Notes: a model not told the origin generated them from the letters alone. Positions 37,365 to 46,567 are shown, counted from the stretch's first letter. The stretch: 64,000 nucleotides of DNA from Kitasatospora sp. NBC_01266 (GCF_036242395.1 NZ_CP108458.1:3720001-3784000); one strand, 5' to 3'. Program-made: numbers and translations.

Positions 37365-38695
37365 CGCAGCTCCTCCGTGGGCTTGGCCAGCGCGGCGGCG
37401 CGGGCGGCGGCCGGCAGCGCCGCCGCGATCTTCTCGAGCGCGCGCTCGTCGTGCGCGGCCGAGACGAACCAGGACTCGAAGGCGGACGGCGGCAGGTAGA
37501 CCCCGTCGGCCAGCAGGCTGTGGAAGAAGTCGGTGAAGCGGAAGGCCTCCTGGCGCTTCGCCGAGGCGTAGTCGGTGACCGGCTCGTCGGTGAAGAAGAC
37601 CGAGAACATGGTGCCCGCCTTCTGCAGCCGGTGCGCCACGCCCTCCTTGGTCAGCGCCTCGCCCACCAGGCCGGAGACGGTCTCGGCGACCCGGCCGAGG
37701 GTGGCGTACACCTCGTCGGTGCAGGCGCGCAACTGGGCCAGGCCCGCCGCGGTGGCGACCGGGTTCCCGGACAGGGTGCCCGCCTGGTAGACCGGGCCGG
37801 CCGGCGCCAGGTGGGCCATCACGTCGGCCCGCCCGCCGAAGGCCGCCGCCGGGAAGCCGCCGCCCATCACCTTGCCGAAGGTCAGCAGGTCCGGGGCCCA
37901 GCCCTCGTGCGCCGCCTCCAGGCCGTACCAGCCCGCCTTGGAGACCCGGAAGCCGGTCATCACCTCGTCGGAGACGAAGAGCGCGCCGTTCTCCCGGCAG
38001 AGCCTGGCCAGGCCCGCGTTGAAGCCGGGCGCCGGCGGCACCACGCCCATGTTGCCGGGCGCCGCCTCGGTGATCACGCAGGCGATCTCGCCGCTGTGCA
38101 GCTTGAAGGCCTCCTCGACCGCCGCCAGGTCGTTGTACGGCAGCACGATGGTGTCGCCGGCCTGAGCCCCCGTCACCCCCGGGGTGTCCGGCAGCGCGAA
38201 GGTGGCCACGCCGGACCCGGCGGCGGCCAGCAGCGCGTCCACGTGGCCGTGGTAGCAGCCGGCGAACTTGACTACCTTGGCCCGGCCGGTGAAGCCGCGG
38301 GCCAGTCGGATAGCGGACATGGTGGCCTCGGTGCCGGAGGAGACCAGCCGGACCTGCTCGACCGGAGCCACCCGGGCGACGATCTCCTCGGCCAGCTCCA
38401 CCTCGCCCTGCCCCGGGGTGCCGAACGAGGTGCCGCGGCTGACGGCCTCCCGGACCGCCTCCAGGACGGCCGGGTACGCGTGGCCGAGGATCATCGGGCC
38501 CCAGGAGCAGACCAGGTCGACGTACTCACGGCCGTCGGCGTCGGTCAGGTACGGGCCGGTGCCCGAGACCATGAAGCGCGGGGTGCCGCCCACCGCGCGG
38601 AAGGCGCGCACCGGCGAGTTCACGCCGCCGGGGGTGACGACCGAGGCGCGCTCGAAGAGCGACTGGGACTGGGGTGCTTCATAGGGGTAGCTCAC
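37361..38695 (-). CDS. hemL: Glutamate-1-semialdehyde 2,1-aminomutase
   Basis: A PLP enzyme of 444 residues that makes 5-aminolevulinate from glutamate-1-semialdehyde, the step after HemA. Signatures: [31 protein letters not shown] and the PLP-lysine motif [19 protein letters not shown]. The GTG at 38695 has AGAGGA 9 bases upstream and gives the conserved start [10 protein letters not shown]. The other haem genes (hemA, C, D, B) lie at 50.7-55.7 kb in the same window. Confidence 0.93.
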   Translation of the reverse strand: MSYPYEAPQSQSLFERASVVTPGGVNSPVRAFRAVGGTPRFMVSGTGPYLTDADGREYVDLVCSWGPMILGHAYPAVLEAVREAVSRGTSFGTPGQGEVELAEEIVARVAPVEQVRLVSSGTEATMSAIRLARGFTGRAKVVKFAGCYHGHVDALLAAAGSGVATFALPDTPGVTGAQAGDTIVLPYNDLAAVEEAFKLHSGEIACVITEAAPGNMGVVPPAPGFNAGLARLCRENGALFVSDEVMTGFRVSKAGWYGLEAAHEGWAPDLLTFGKVMGGGFPAAAFGGRADVMAHLAPAGPVYQAGTLSGNPVATAAGLAQLRACTDEVYATLGRVAETVSGLVGEALTKEGVAHRLQKAGTMFSVFFTDEPVTDYASAKRQEAFRFTDFFHSLLADGVYLPPSAFESWFVSAAHDERALEKIAAALPAAARAAALAKPTEELR

Positions 38696-39008
38696 GAGAC
38701 CACATCCTCTCAAACGGCTCGAACAGCTCCGCTCTCAAATCGTGTCCTTTACCTAGGCATGTCGGACCCGATCATCTGGAACGATGATCCTTGTGCGGTT
38801 ACGGGTCTGTTCATCCCGCACACTGGAGAGCGCGCGGTTCGCGCCCCGGTGCGGGTGCGGACCCGGGCTCAAGCTGACGTGATTCGGTCGAGCCTGGCCG
38901 ATTGCGACCGTACAGCGGGTGACAAAACGGGAGAACAGGGACATCCGGCGGGACACCGGATGTCCGGGGGTCTGTCGATTCCGGCGAATTCCGGTGAGGA
39001 TGGTCCGA
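38696..39008. other. Divergent intergenic region hemL / hypothetical (313 bp)
   Basis: No convincing gene; short frames exist but lack ribosome binding sites. It contains the hemL promoter region (AT-richer near 38720-38780) and a hairpin at 38939-38965 with 10-base perfect arms (GGACATCCGG and CCGGATGTCC) 43 bases before the plus-strand gene, which might be a leader structure or operator. Confidence 0.5.
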
Positions 39009-39587
39009 GTGTCCGAGGAGCAGGACGGCTTCGAGGAGGCCACGGGGGCCGGCCGCAAGGCCGCCCGCGCGGGAAGGGGAAGGCGGGGTGAAGGACGCGT
39101 GGGGGTGACGTACAAGTACTTCGGCGCACCCGACCGCGCGACCGCCGCCAGAGTCCCCACCGCTCTCGGTCCCGGCGGTCTTGGCCTGGACGCCGGGGAG
39201 CTCGGCTCGCTCGGCCGCCTCGGCGACCTGATGGAGACCAGCGGCTCCCCCACCGGCCACCTCTCCACCAAGATCAAGCCCGAGACCATGAGCGCCATGG
39301 TCCTCACCGGCATCGAGGGCGTCCCCCTGCACCAGGTCCCCCCGCTGGAGCTGGTGGTCCTGCACCCCGACTACGCGGTCGTCCAGCTCCCCCACACGGT
39401 GGTCGAACCCCTGCGCAAGGCCGACGACACCGAACTGGGCGCGGCGGCCTTCATCTGGTCCACGGTGCCGGACCGGCGCGGGCCGCGGGACGCGTTCGTG
39501 ATCTACACGATGCTGCACGAGTGGCAGGACTTCGCCAACCGGCTGCACGACGCGGGGCACCAGCTGTACTGCCTGGTGTGGCCGTGA
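39009..39587 (+). CDS. Hypothetical protein (conserved-looking soluble protein)
   Basis: A 192-residue protein I do not recognise. The first 40 residues are Gly/Arg/Ala-rich; the rest looks folded, with GLDAGELGSLGRLGDLMETS, KPETMSAMVLTGIEGVPLHQ and a C-terminus ending LYCLVWP. No signal peptide or membrane segment is seen. The GTG at 39009 has GAGGA 8 bases upstream; an ATG at 39000 has its Shine-Dalgarno sequence too close. It is divergent from hemL. It marks the right end of the conserved block before the accessory region. Confidence 0.65.
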   Translation: MSEEQDGFEEATGAGRKAARAGRGRRGEGRVGVTYKYFGAPDRATAARVPTALGPGGLGLDAGELGSLGRLGDLMETSGSPTGHLSTKIKPETMSAMVLTGIEGVPLHQVPPLELVVLHPDYAVVQLPHTVVEPLRKADDTELGAAAFIWSTVPDRRGPRDAFVIYTMLHEWQDFANRLHDAGHQLYCLVWP

Positions 39588-39617
39588 GCCGGCGGCCGGC
39601 GAGGTCCTGAGGGCTGG

Positions 39618-40064
39618 TCAGCGCAGGTCGCCCATGGCGTAGGCGAAGGAGAACTGCACCAGCTGCCAGACGATCTCGAGTTCGCCGCGGCTGCGCGGGC
39701 CGTAGATCAGGATCGCGTTCTGCTCGGGGTGGCGGACGCCCCAGCCGGCCTGCTCCACGTCGTCCTTGGCGGGCTCGGGCAGGGTCAGGTGGAGGCTGCT
39801 GTCGTGGTGGGGGTGGAGGTGGGCCCACTCACGGCCCTTCTGGAAGGCGGCCGTCGGGCCGGCGCCGATGCCCTCGGGGATGAAGAGCGAGCGGGCGTGC
39901 GGGACGGAGACCAGGGTGGGCGCCAGGTAGACGTACGGCAGGGCGCGCATCCGCTCCCAGAGTTCCTCCTGCAGCATCACCGGGGAGGTCTGGGAGCGCT
40001 GGCCGTGCGGGGCGGGGCCGATGACGTCCGGGGCCGGGCCGGGGCGGCCGGGGAGTTCGAGCAT
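39618..40064 (-). CDS. Luciferase-domain (DUF5519-like) protein
   Basis: A 148-residue protein. WAHLHPHHDSSLHLTLPEP, AGWGVRHPE and ILIYGPRSRGELEIVWQLVQ resemble the small 'luciferase' domain family (Pfam Luciferase/DUF5519) found in fungi and actinobacteria; the name does not imply light emission. The N-terminal 30 residues are Pro-rich. The ATG at 40064 has GAAGGAC 7 bases upstream; the longer frame was rejected. It lies downstream of the indigoidine synthetase gene on the same strand but behind a strong terminator hairpin (40127-40176), so co-transcription is doubtful. Confidence 0.6.
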   Translation of the reverse strand: MLELPGRPGPAPDVIGPAPHGQRSQTSPVMLQEELWERMRALPYVYLAPTLVSVPHARSLFIPEGIGAGPTAAFQKGREWAHLHPHHDSSLHLTLPEPAKDDVEQAGWGVRHPEQNAILIYGPRSRGELEIVWQLVQFSFAYAMGDLR

Positions 40065-40126
40065 GGTGGCAGTCCTTCGTTCAGGGGGTAGGACGGTGGT
40101 GGCGGGGGAGCGGGGGAAGGCCAACG

Positions 40127-40176
40127 GCCATGGTTCTGGGGCAACCCGACCCAGCGGGCTGCCCCAGAACCATGGC
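40127..40176 (-). terminator. Strong hairpin after indigoidine synthetase gene
   Basis: Perfect 17-base arms (40127-40143 and 40160-40176) enclose a 16-base loop that itself contains CCCG/CGGG. It begins 9 bases beyond the synthetase stop and lies 63 bases before the luciferase-domain gene. Confidence 0.85.
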
Positions 40177-40184
40177 GCGGAGCG

Positions 40185-43100
40185 TTACGGAAGCAGGCGG
40201 GCCCGGATCGCCGTCACCAGTTCGGCGATGCCGCTCTCCTTTAGCACGCTGTAGTGGTCGCCCTCCAGCGTCACCACGGTCGGCGGGTTGGCGGAGTAGC
40301 CGGAGCTGCCCTCGATGAACGAGTAGTCGTCACCGGTGGCCTTGAACATGGTCACCGGTGCGGTCAGCCGCCGCTCGGCCAACTCGCGGAAGCTGTACTC
40401 GAACTCGTAGGTCTCCTGCACGATCCGGGTGATCCGGCGGATCATCGGCTCGCCGAGGGTGGGCAGCAGGCCGTGCACGAAGGCCACGAAGCTGTCCTCG
40501 TCCCGCGTCACCTCGAGGCAGCGCTGCAGCTCGGGGCCCTTGATGGAGCCGGCGAACACCGAGAAGAGGATCGTCACGTAGGCCGGGTTGCGGTACGAGG
40601 ACTCGCGGCCGAACTGCTCGCCGTCGGCCTGGCGGACCTTCGGGTTGCCGGGGCAGATCAGCAGCAGGTTCTCCACCCGCTCGCCCAACTGCTCCAGCTG
40701 CCAGGCCGCCTCGAACGCGACCCGGGCGCCGAAGGAGTAGCCCCACAGCAGGTACGGGCCGTCGGGCTGCACCCGCCGGATCTCCGCCACGTCCGCGGCG
40801 GCCATCTCCCGGATGGTCGGGTAGGGGACCTCGTCGGCGTTGATGCCGTAGGCCTGGACTCCGTAGAAGGGCCGGTTCAGGCCCACCTCGCTGCCGAGCA
40901 GCCGCAGGTTCATCGGGTAGCCGCCCAGGCCCGGCCAGGTGAACACCGGCCGGTCGGCGCCGCCGTTGTGCAGCAGGACCAGCCGCGAGGCCGGCTCGCC
41001 ACCGCCGCCGCCCTCGATCCTGGCCGCCAGGTCGACCAGCTTGGGGGCCTCGAAGAGTACCTGGAGGGGCAGCTTGGTGCCCTTCTCCTTGTTGATCCGG
41101 TTGACCAGCGAGACGGCGATCAGCGAGTTGCCGCCGGAGGCGAAGAACTCGTCCTCCACCGACACGTCCTCGTACTTGAGCGCCTTGCCCCACGCCTCGG
41201 CGAGCCACCGCTCGGTCGGCGTGCTGGGGGCGACGAAGGTGCTGCCCGTGTTCGCCGAGCGGACCTGCTCGGAGGCGGCCAGCGCCTTGGTGTCGACCTT
41301 CCCGTTGGCGGTCAGCGGCAGCGAGTCGAAGACCAGCACCCGGTTGGGGATCATGTAGTCGGGCAGCAGCTGGGCCAGTTCGTCCCTGACGATCTCGGCG
41401 GGGCCCTTCATGTGGACCGCGTCCTCGTACATGCCCTCGCTGCGGATCTGCTCCTCGCTGACCTTGCCGCCGAGGAAGAAGTACGACGGACCGGTGGCGA
41501 TCCCCCGGGAGGCCAGGATGTCGTCGATGCACCGCGCGGCCGGCAGCGGGTGGCCGCTCTTGGAGCTGTAGCCCGAGGACATGAAGCCGAACCCGAGCCC
41601 GTTGCGCTGCAGTTGGTGCAGCCTGCGGCCCAGCGAGATGTACTCGAGCCACTCCTCGCCGGCCCGGCTGATCGCGCTGATCCCGAAACTCGCCCGGTCG
41701 TAGACCTGCTGGTTGATCGCGATCACGTGCTTGGCCTGCAGCAGGTCGGGCGCGATGGGCGCCAACTCGCCTTCGGCGTAGCGGTACAGACCGGCGGACA
41801 GGCCTTCCACCCGGCCCGGGTGGGCCTGCAGGTAGAGCTCGGTCGGGTCCGGCCTGGGGCTGCCGTCGTTGGTGTAGATCTCGAACGTGCCCAGGTAGTA
41901 GTCCTCGTCGGCGACGCCGAGGCTGCTCTTGACGGTCGGGTGGTAGGCCGAGGGACGGATGTTGAGTCCGTACTCCGGCAGCACCTCCTCGAAGACACCC
42001 AGCATGTGGCCGGTCTCGAACTCCAGCACTTCCTGGATGTTGTTCTTGTACACCGGCTCGATCGCGCGCTTCTTGCCGGCGAAGTGCACCTCGAGATACC
42101 GGCCGGCGCCGGCCGTGGCCGGGCCGATCCGCACCAGGCTGTGGTCCAGCGGGTGGTAGTAGTACACCCCCGCCTCCAGGCCGGCGATACCGCCGGTCTC
42201 CAGGTACAGCTGCGTCGCGTACAGCGCGCCGGGTGAGGCGTAGGAGTACTTGGGCAGCAGCCGCTCGTCGCTGTGGAACTGGCCGAACCAGCGCAGCAGC
42301 TCACCGAGTTCGGCCGAGGTCAGCTCGTCCAGGCCGCGGGAGAGGCTGCCGGTCGGCTGGGGGGCGAGCAGCTCCAGCAGCTCGGCCCGGCTGACCTGGC
42401 CGCCGTCGTAGTAGCGGTAGGTCTTGCGGGCGAAGGTCTCGCGCCGCTGCCGCTCGGACTCCTGCCTGCCCGCCAGCTCCACCACCGGCAGGCCGGCCAG
42501 TTCCTCGGGTTCACGCAGGCCGGGGTTGGACAACTGTGCCTTCACCTGGAGCTTGCTCGCCTTCGACTGGTGGTGGCCGCCGGCGTTCCCCTGATCCATC
42601 AGCGCCGCCTCCTTCGAGTTCAGCTCGATGCAGGCCACCAGGTTCTGGAATCCGGTCCGCGGGTCGTCCACGACGATCGCCGCCGCGCGCCTGGCCCAGT
42701 GGTGCTCCTCGATCGCCAGCGCGATCTCGTCCAGCTCCACCCGGTACCCGCGCAGCTTGATCTGGTTGTCCACCCGGCCGGCGAACTGGATCGAGCCGTC
42801 CGGGTTCCACTGCGCGAGGTCGCCGGTCCGGTACAGCCGCTCGGTCGGGACGAAGGGCGAGGGGACGAACCGCTCGAGCGTCTGGTCCTCCCGGTGCATG
42901 TAGCCGCGGGCGAGCTGAACACCTCCGATGTACAGCTCGCCGGTCTCCTCGATGCCCACCGGCGCCCGGTTCTCGTCGAGGATGTAGCACTGGGTGTTGT
43001 CGACCGGAACGCCGATCGGGATGCTGCCGGGGCCCTGTTCGATCGCGTCGGGGTCGACCAGGTACGCGGTCGCGTTGATGGTGCACTCGGTCGGCCCGTA

Positions 43101-44027
43101 GAGGTTGACCAGGGACACCCACGGCAGCTCGTCCAGCAGGGCCCGCGCGAGCTGCCGCGAGAGCGCCTCACCGCCGGAGAAGACGCGCGTGAGCGTGTCG
43201 CAGCGGCGGAACTCCTCGGTGTCCAGCATCGCCTGCAGCAGCGTGGGAACGCACTGGAGCGTGGTGACCTCGTGCTTGACGATCGTCTGGATCAGGGCTT
43301 CCGGGTCCCGGAAGATGCCGGGCGCGCCCATCACGACCCGGCCGCCCAGGGCCGGGGCGAGGATCTCCCACTGCGCCGCGTCGAAGCTCATCGGCGTCTT
43401 CTGGAGCACCGTCGTGCCGACGCCGAGGTGCCCGCAGTCCTGCATCCAGCGCATCTGGGACATGATGCTGCGGTGCTCGATCATCACACCCTTCGGCCGG
43501 CCCGTGCTGCCCGAGGTGTAGATGACGTAGGCCAGCGCGTCCGGCCGGACCGGCTGCGGTTCCACCTCGTCGCAGCCGCCCTCGACGCAGGTGTGCGAGT
43601 TGGCCAGGGTGACGATGCGGGTGCCCTGCGGGGCGAGTTCGGTGAGCCGGGAGACCAGGTGGTCGTGGGTGACCACGACCCGGGTGCGGCTGTCCTCCAG
43701 CATGTAGCGCAGCCGGTCCTCGGGGTACTCCGGGGACAACGGCAGGTAGGCGGCGCCCGCCTGCATGATGCCCCAGGCGCCGATCATCAGGTCCAGGGAC
43801 GGTTCGACGTAGAGGCCGACGCAGTCGTCGGTCCCGACGCCCTGCCGGTGCAGGTAGCAGGCGAGGCGGCTACTGGCCTGCTCGAGCCCCCGGTAGGTGA
43901 GGTCCTGGTCCTCGAAGCTGACCGCGATGTCTTCGGGCTGTAGCTCTGCCCGCTGCTTGAGCAGATCGGGCAGGCATCTGCCCAGGTGGGTGTCCTGTAT
44001 TCGCGGGCTGAACTGTGCGGTGTTCAA
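40185..44027 (-). CDS. indC: Indigoidine (blue pigment) synthetase, single-module NRPS A-Ox-T-TE
   Basis: A 1280-residue NRPS closely resembling BpsA/IndC, which cyclises and oxidises two L-glutamines to the blue dye indigoidine. Visible: adenylation core YTSGSTGRPKG and TGDLAQWNPDGS; the family-specific EAALMDQGNAGGHHQSKASK; an FMN nitroreductase-like oxidase domain inserted in the A domain (roughly 530-860); SLPLTANGKVDTKAL; the thiolation site FASGGNSLIAV near 970; and the thioesterase serine in LLWGYSFGARVAFE near 1100 with His in LEGDHYS. Length matches BpsA (1282, memory). A TTG at 44027 with AGGAGG 5 bases upstream is preferred to the ATG at 44054, which has none. It needs a phosphopantetheinyl transferase, not encoded here. 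No indA/indB partner is present. Confidence 0.93.
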   Translation of the reverse strand: MNTAQFSPRIQDTHLGRCLPDLLKQRAELQPEDIAVSFEDQDLTYRGLEQASSRLACYLHRQGVGTDDCVGLYVEPSLDLMIGAWGIMQAGAAYLPLSPEYPEDRLRYMLEDSRTRVVVTHDHLVSRLTELAPQGTRIVTLANSHTCVEGGCDEVEPQPVRPDALAYVIYTSGSTGRPKGVMIEHRSIMSQMRWMQDCGHLGVGTTVLQKTPMSFDAAQWEILAPALGGRVVMGAPGIFRDPEALIQTIVKHEVTTLQCVPTLLQAMLDTEEFRRCDTLTRVFSGGEALSRQLARALLDELPWVSLVNLYGPTECTINATAYLVDPDAIEQGPGSIPIGVPVDNTQCYILDENRAPVGIEETGELYIGGVQLARGYMHREDQTLERFVPSPFVPTERLYRTGDLAQWNPDGSIQFAGRVDNQIKLRGYRVELDEIALAIEEHHWARRAAAIVVDDPRTGFQNLVACIELNSKEAALMDQGNAGGHHQSKASKLQVKAQLSNPGLREPEELAGLPVVELAGRQESERQRRETFARKTYRYYDGGQVSRAELLELLAPQPTGSLSRGLDELTSAELGELLRWFGQFHSDERLLPKYSYASPGALYATQLYLETGGIAGLEAGVYYYHPLDHSLVRIGPATAGAGRYLEVHFAGKKRAIEPVYKNNIQEVLEFETGHMLGVFEEVLPEYGLNIRPSAYHPTVKSSLGVADEDYYLGTFEIYTNDGSPRPDPTELYLQAHPGRVEGLSAGLYRYAEGELAPIAPDLLQAKHVIAINQQVYDRASFGISAISRAGEEWLEYISLGRRLHQLQRNGLGFGFMSSGYSSKSGHPLPAARCIDDILASRGIATGPSYFFLGGKVSEEQIRSEGMYEDAVHMKGPAEIVRDELAQLLPDYMIPNRVLVFDSLPLTANGKVDTKALAASEQVRSANTGSTFVAPSTPTERWLAEAWGKALKYEDVSVEDEFFASGGNSLIAVSLVNRINKEKGTKLPLQVLFEAPKLVDLAARIEGGGGGEPASRLVLLHNGGADRPVFTWPGLGGYPMNLRLLGSEVGLNRPFYGVQAYGINADEVPYPTIREMAAADVAEIRRVQPDGPYLLWGYSFGARVAFEAAWQLEQLGERVENLLLICPGNPKVRQADGEQFGRESSYRNPAYVTILFSVFAGSIKGPELQRCLEVTRDEDSFVAFVHGLLPTLGEPMIRRITRIVQETYEFEYSFRELAERRLTAPVTMFKATGDDYSFIEGSSGYSANPPTVVTLEGDHYSVLKESGIAELVTAIRARLLP

Positions 44028-44387
44028 GGTGCCCTCCTTCGCTGACTGAGGCATGGTCGTGACGCGTTGGTGACGGGACTTCTTTCAGCCGGGCCGGGAG
44101 ACGTGGGGATGAATGGATTGCTGACTGATTGTCAACTCTTGAGTAAGATATAGGGCCACCCTCGGGGCGGCCGCCGCCAGATGGTCCCCGCGGCACTCAC
44201 GCAGCTGACACGACCCCCCGCTCCAGATGACGCTCAGCGGCAGCCCCGCCGCAGTCGACCTGACGGGCGACTACCCGTCTCCTCAGCGTTTCTCATTCGA
44301 CTGGCCATCTTTCAACCAGTCAAGCACTGTGTCAATCAATTGAGATGGGTGACCCCGTAGAGGGGGAAGTCGGCATGCCGACCAACG
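44028..44387 (-). promoter_or_regulatory. AT-rich upstream region of the indigoidine synthetase gene
   Basis: This stretch is clearly less GC-rich than its surroundings, especially 44103-44155 and 44290-44345. On the minus strand a TTGACA (44130-44135) is followed by two 7-base copies, CAATCAG and CAATCCA, with a 4-base spacer (44114-44131), an 11-base period like SARP-regulator sites. A second TTGACA with TTGACTGG lies at 44313-44335. Both could belong to promoters or activator sites of indC. Promoter strength and start are not determined. Confidence 0.45.
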
Positions 44388-44424
44388 CCACATGGGAAGT
44401 CGACGAGGTCGACTTCCCATGTGG
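44388..44424 (-). terminator. Hairpin after GDSL esterase gene
   Basis: Perfect 17-base arms (44388-44404 and 44408-44424) with a 3-base loop lie 35 bases beyond the stop of the GDSL gene. It separates that gene from the indigoidine promoter region. Confidence 0.8.
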
Positions 44425-44458
44425 GTTGGGCAGAGTGGCGGTTGGCCCGAGGAACTGA

Positions 44459-46102
44459 TCAGCCGTGCAGGTAGACGATGCCGAGCTTGGTCAGCTGCCA
44501 GAGCTGGGCCGAGGCGCCGGTGTCGGCGGCCAGCTCGACGATCGGGTTGTTCTGGCTGTCGTGGTCGGCGCCGACGGTGGCGATCATGCCGGTGTTCTGC
44601 GAGTCGGCGAGCTTGTACCGCCCGTTGCCGGCCGGCTCGAAGATCCAGTGCTGGTTGCCGCCGCCGTTGCAGCTCCACTGCTCCAGCTGGGTGCCTGGGG
44701 TGGTGACGGCGCCGGTGGCGTCCAGGCACATGCTCCGGTTGCCGCTGAAGTCCATCTGGTAGCTGCCGCCCGGCTTGGCCTCCAGCACGAAGGACTGGTT
44801 GAGGCCGCCGTCCGCCGGATAGTTGATGGCGAGCCGGCCGTCGGTGCTGTCGCCGTAGGTGCCGCCGCCCGACAGGTCGAGCACCTGCCCGGTGGCCGCG
44901 TTGGTCAGCTGGTACCAGGCGCCGTCCTCCGGCACGTCACCGAAGGGCTGACCCGCGGTCAGCGGCATGATCGTGGTGCCGTCGGACTGGTCGAGGGTGC
45001 AGTAGGCCTCCTGCTGGGACGGGTCGTTGTAGAACTCGCCCAGGCAGTTCCCCTCCCCCTGGTAGCCGGCCACCCGCAGGTGGTAGGACTGCCGGATCTC
45101 GTTCTCGCAGAGCGAGAGGATGCCGATCGAGTAGTCGCAGCCGTTGCGGGTGTTCTCCGAGAGGTCGATCACGTCGCCGTTGGTGTACTCGTACGGCGAG
45201 GTGGTCCACTCGGCGCAGACCTCGTGGCCGTAGGAGACCCGGCGCTGGTCCAGGAAGCGCACCCCCGGCACCGCTTCGGCGGCCTGGCGCAGCGCGTCGT
45301 CGAAGGTCGGCACCACCCAGTTGTGGCCCCAGGCCAGGTCCTCCGGGAAGGCGGGGCAGCCCTGGGCGACCTTGGTCGCGTAGTCGTTGGCGCGGATGTC
45401 GGGGGTGATCGGGGTGAAGTACGACTGGAAGACCAGCTGGTACGACCCGTCCGCGTAGCCCGCGGTGCGCATGGTGTCGCGGATGTCGGTGATCGCGGCG
45501 GTCACCTTGGGGATCACCTTGGCGGCCCGCTGGGTGATCGTGGCGCTGCCGATGGTGTCCCGGCAGCCGGTGGACTGCGGGATCGGGAAGTACTGCCCGA
45601 GGCAGCTCTCCATGATCCCGCTGAAGTCGAAGTCGTCGTTGGCGCCGATCGTCACGACCACCATCTTGACGTCGTACTTGGCGGCGGTCTGCGCGAGTTG
45701 GGCGTCCTGCTTGGGCTCGCCGTAGTCGCCGCTGCCGCCGCCGGTGATCTGCGCCAGGGTCGGGTCGCTGACCAGGTCGCCGGTCTGGGCGCCGGAGCAG
45801 GCCAGGTCGACGGCGGTCAGGCCGGACAGGCCGGTGTCGAAGATCTCCGACTGGGGGTGCCGGTGGCAGTAGTCCTTGGGCCCGTCGGTGCCCGGGAAGT
45901 AGCCGTCGTTGGTGTCGGTGCCGGCGCCCTCGCCGGAGATGGCGCTGTCGCCGAGCGAGACGATCGCACCCGGCAGCGCGGCCCGCGGGCTCGCGGTGTC
46001 GGCGTGCGCCTGCGGGGCACCGGCGGCCAGGCCCAGGGTGGCGACCAGCGCGGCCACGGCCAGCAGCACGGTGGGGGGACCTGAGGTGAATCTCCTGATC
46101 AC
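44459..46102 (-). CDS. Secreted GDSL-family esterase with C-terminal ricin-type lectin domain
   Basis: A 547-residue secreted protein. A signal peptide (residues 1-35, ending AHA) is followed by an SGNH hydrolase: GDSAISGEGA (Ser), TIGANDDFDF (Asn) and SYHLRVAGYQGEGN (His). From about residue 395 a beta-trefoil begins, with the QxW-type motifs NQSF, NQHW and QLW. The hydrolase probably cleaves an ester in a lipid or polysaccharide and the lectin binds sugar. Many cysteines suggest disulfides. It is upstream of the indigoidine gene on the same strand but ends in its own terminator. Confidence 0.85.
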   Translation of the reverse strand: MIRRFTSGPPTVLLAVAALVATLGLAAGAPQAHADTASPRAALPGAIVSLGDSAISGEGAGTDTNDGYFPGTDGPKDYCHRHPQSEIFDTGLSGLTAVDLACSGAQTGDLVSDPTLAQITGGGSGDYGEPKQDAQLAQTAAKYDVKMVVVTIGANDDFDFSGIMESCLGQYFPIPQSTGCRDTIGSATITQRAAKVIPKVTAAITDIRDTMRTAGYADGSYQLVFQSYFTPITPDIRANDYATKVAQGCPAFPEDLAWGHNWVVPTFDDALRQAAEAVPGVRFLDQRRVSYGHEVCAEWTTSPYEYTNGDVIDLSENTRNGCDYSIGILSLCENEIRQSYHLRVAGYQGEGNCLGEFYNDPSQQEAYCTLDQSDGTTIMPLTAGQPFGDVPEDGAWYQLTNAATGQVLDLSGGGTYGDSTDGRLAINYPADGGLNQSFVLEAKPGGSYQMDFSGNRSMCLDATGAVTTPGTQLEQWSCNGGGNQHWIFEPAGNGRYKLADSQNTGMIATVGADHDSQNNPIVELAADTGASAQLWQLTKLGIVYLHG

Positions 46103-46150
46103 GCATGACTCCTAGAGGGGGTGGCGGAGTGGTGCGGTGAGCGGGTTCAC

Positions 46151-46179
46151 ATCGTAGGTACTGACAACTAGTCCAACAA
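46151..46179 (-). promoter_or_regulatory. Candidate promoter of the GDSL esterase gene
   Basis: On the minus strand TTGTTG (46174-46179) and TACGAT (46151-46156) are 17 bases apart, resembling a vegetative sigma-70-like promoter. It lies about 49 bases upstream of the start codon at 46102. Confidence 0.4.
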
Positions 46180-46286
46180 GGCTCGTGACAGTGGAACTTG
46201 AGTCACCCTCATGTCCGGGCACGCCAAAACCGCCACCCACCGCCCCAGGAGGGGAGGCGACGGGCGACGGCTTCGCGCAGCCTGGA

Positions 46287-46526
46287 TCAGCCCGCGTTGG
46301 CGCAGGTGTTGCCGAACGCCGGGTTCAGCAGGCCGACCACGTCGATGCTGTTGCCGCAGAGGTTGACCGGGATGTGGATCGGCACCTGGATGGCGTTGCC
46401 AGAGATCACACCGGGGGAACCGGCCGCGACACCCTCGGCGCCGGAGCTGGCCAGGGCGGTCCCGGCACCCGCGGCCACGATGCCGACCACGGCGGCGCCG
46501 ACAGCGGCAGCCTTCTTGACGCTCAT
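46287..46526 (-). CDS. Short chaplin
   Basis: A 79-residue surface-active protein that coats aerial hyphae and spores. A signal peptide (residues 1-26, ending TALA) precedes one chaplin domain with the conserved pattern GSPGVISGNAIQVP, the Cys in NLCGNS and the Cys in NTCANAG, which form a disulfide in known chaplins. There is no C-terminal sorting signal, so it is of the short ChpD-H class. The ATG at 46526 has AAGGAG upstream. A BldN-type promoter lies at 46568-46595. It is divergent from the chaplin at 46779. Confidence 0.95.
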   Translation of the reverse strand: MSVKKAAAVGAAVVGIVAAGAGTALASSGAEGVAAGSPGVISGNAIQVPIHIPVNLCGNSIDVVGLLNPAFGNTCANAG

Positions 46527-46567
46527 ATTGAGTCTCCTTGTTGCTGAGCACGATGCGTGCATGATCA

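Noticed and set aside
38762..38940. Short plus-strand frame starting MSDPIIWNDDPCAVTG upstream of the unknown gene
   Set aside because: The beginning looks protein-like, but there is no ribosome binding site, it continues into Arg-rich noise, and I know no family with it. It could be revisited with ribosome profiling.
39618..40064. Light-producing luciferase
   Set aside because: The family name is historical; there is no similarity to LuxAB flavin monooxygenases and no lux genes nearby.
44028..44054. ATG at 44054 as the start of the indigoidine synthetase
   Set aside because: No Shine-Dalgarno sequence precedes it, whereas the TTG at 44027 has AGGAGG at ideal spacing and gives a length closer to BpsA.
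44283..44338. Minus-strand peptide ending LIDTVLDWLKDGQSNEKR in the indC upstream region
   Set aside because: The composition is plausible, but only a short stretch lies in an AT-rich patch, no start with a ribosome binding site was found, and promoter-like hexamers overlap it.
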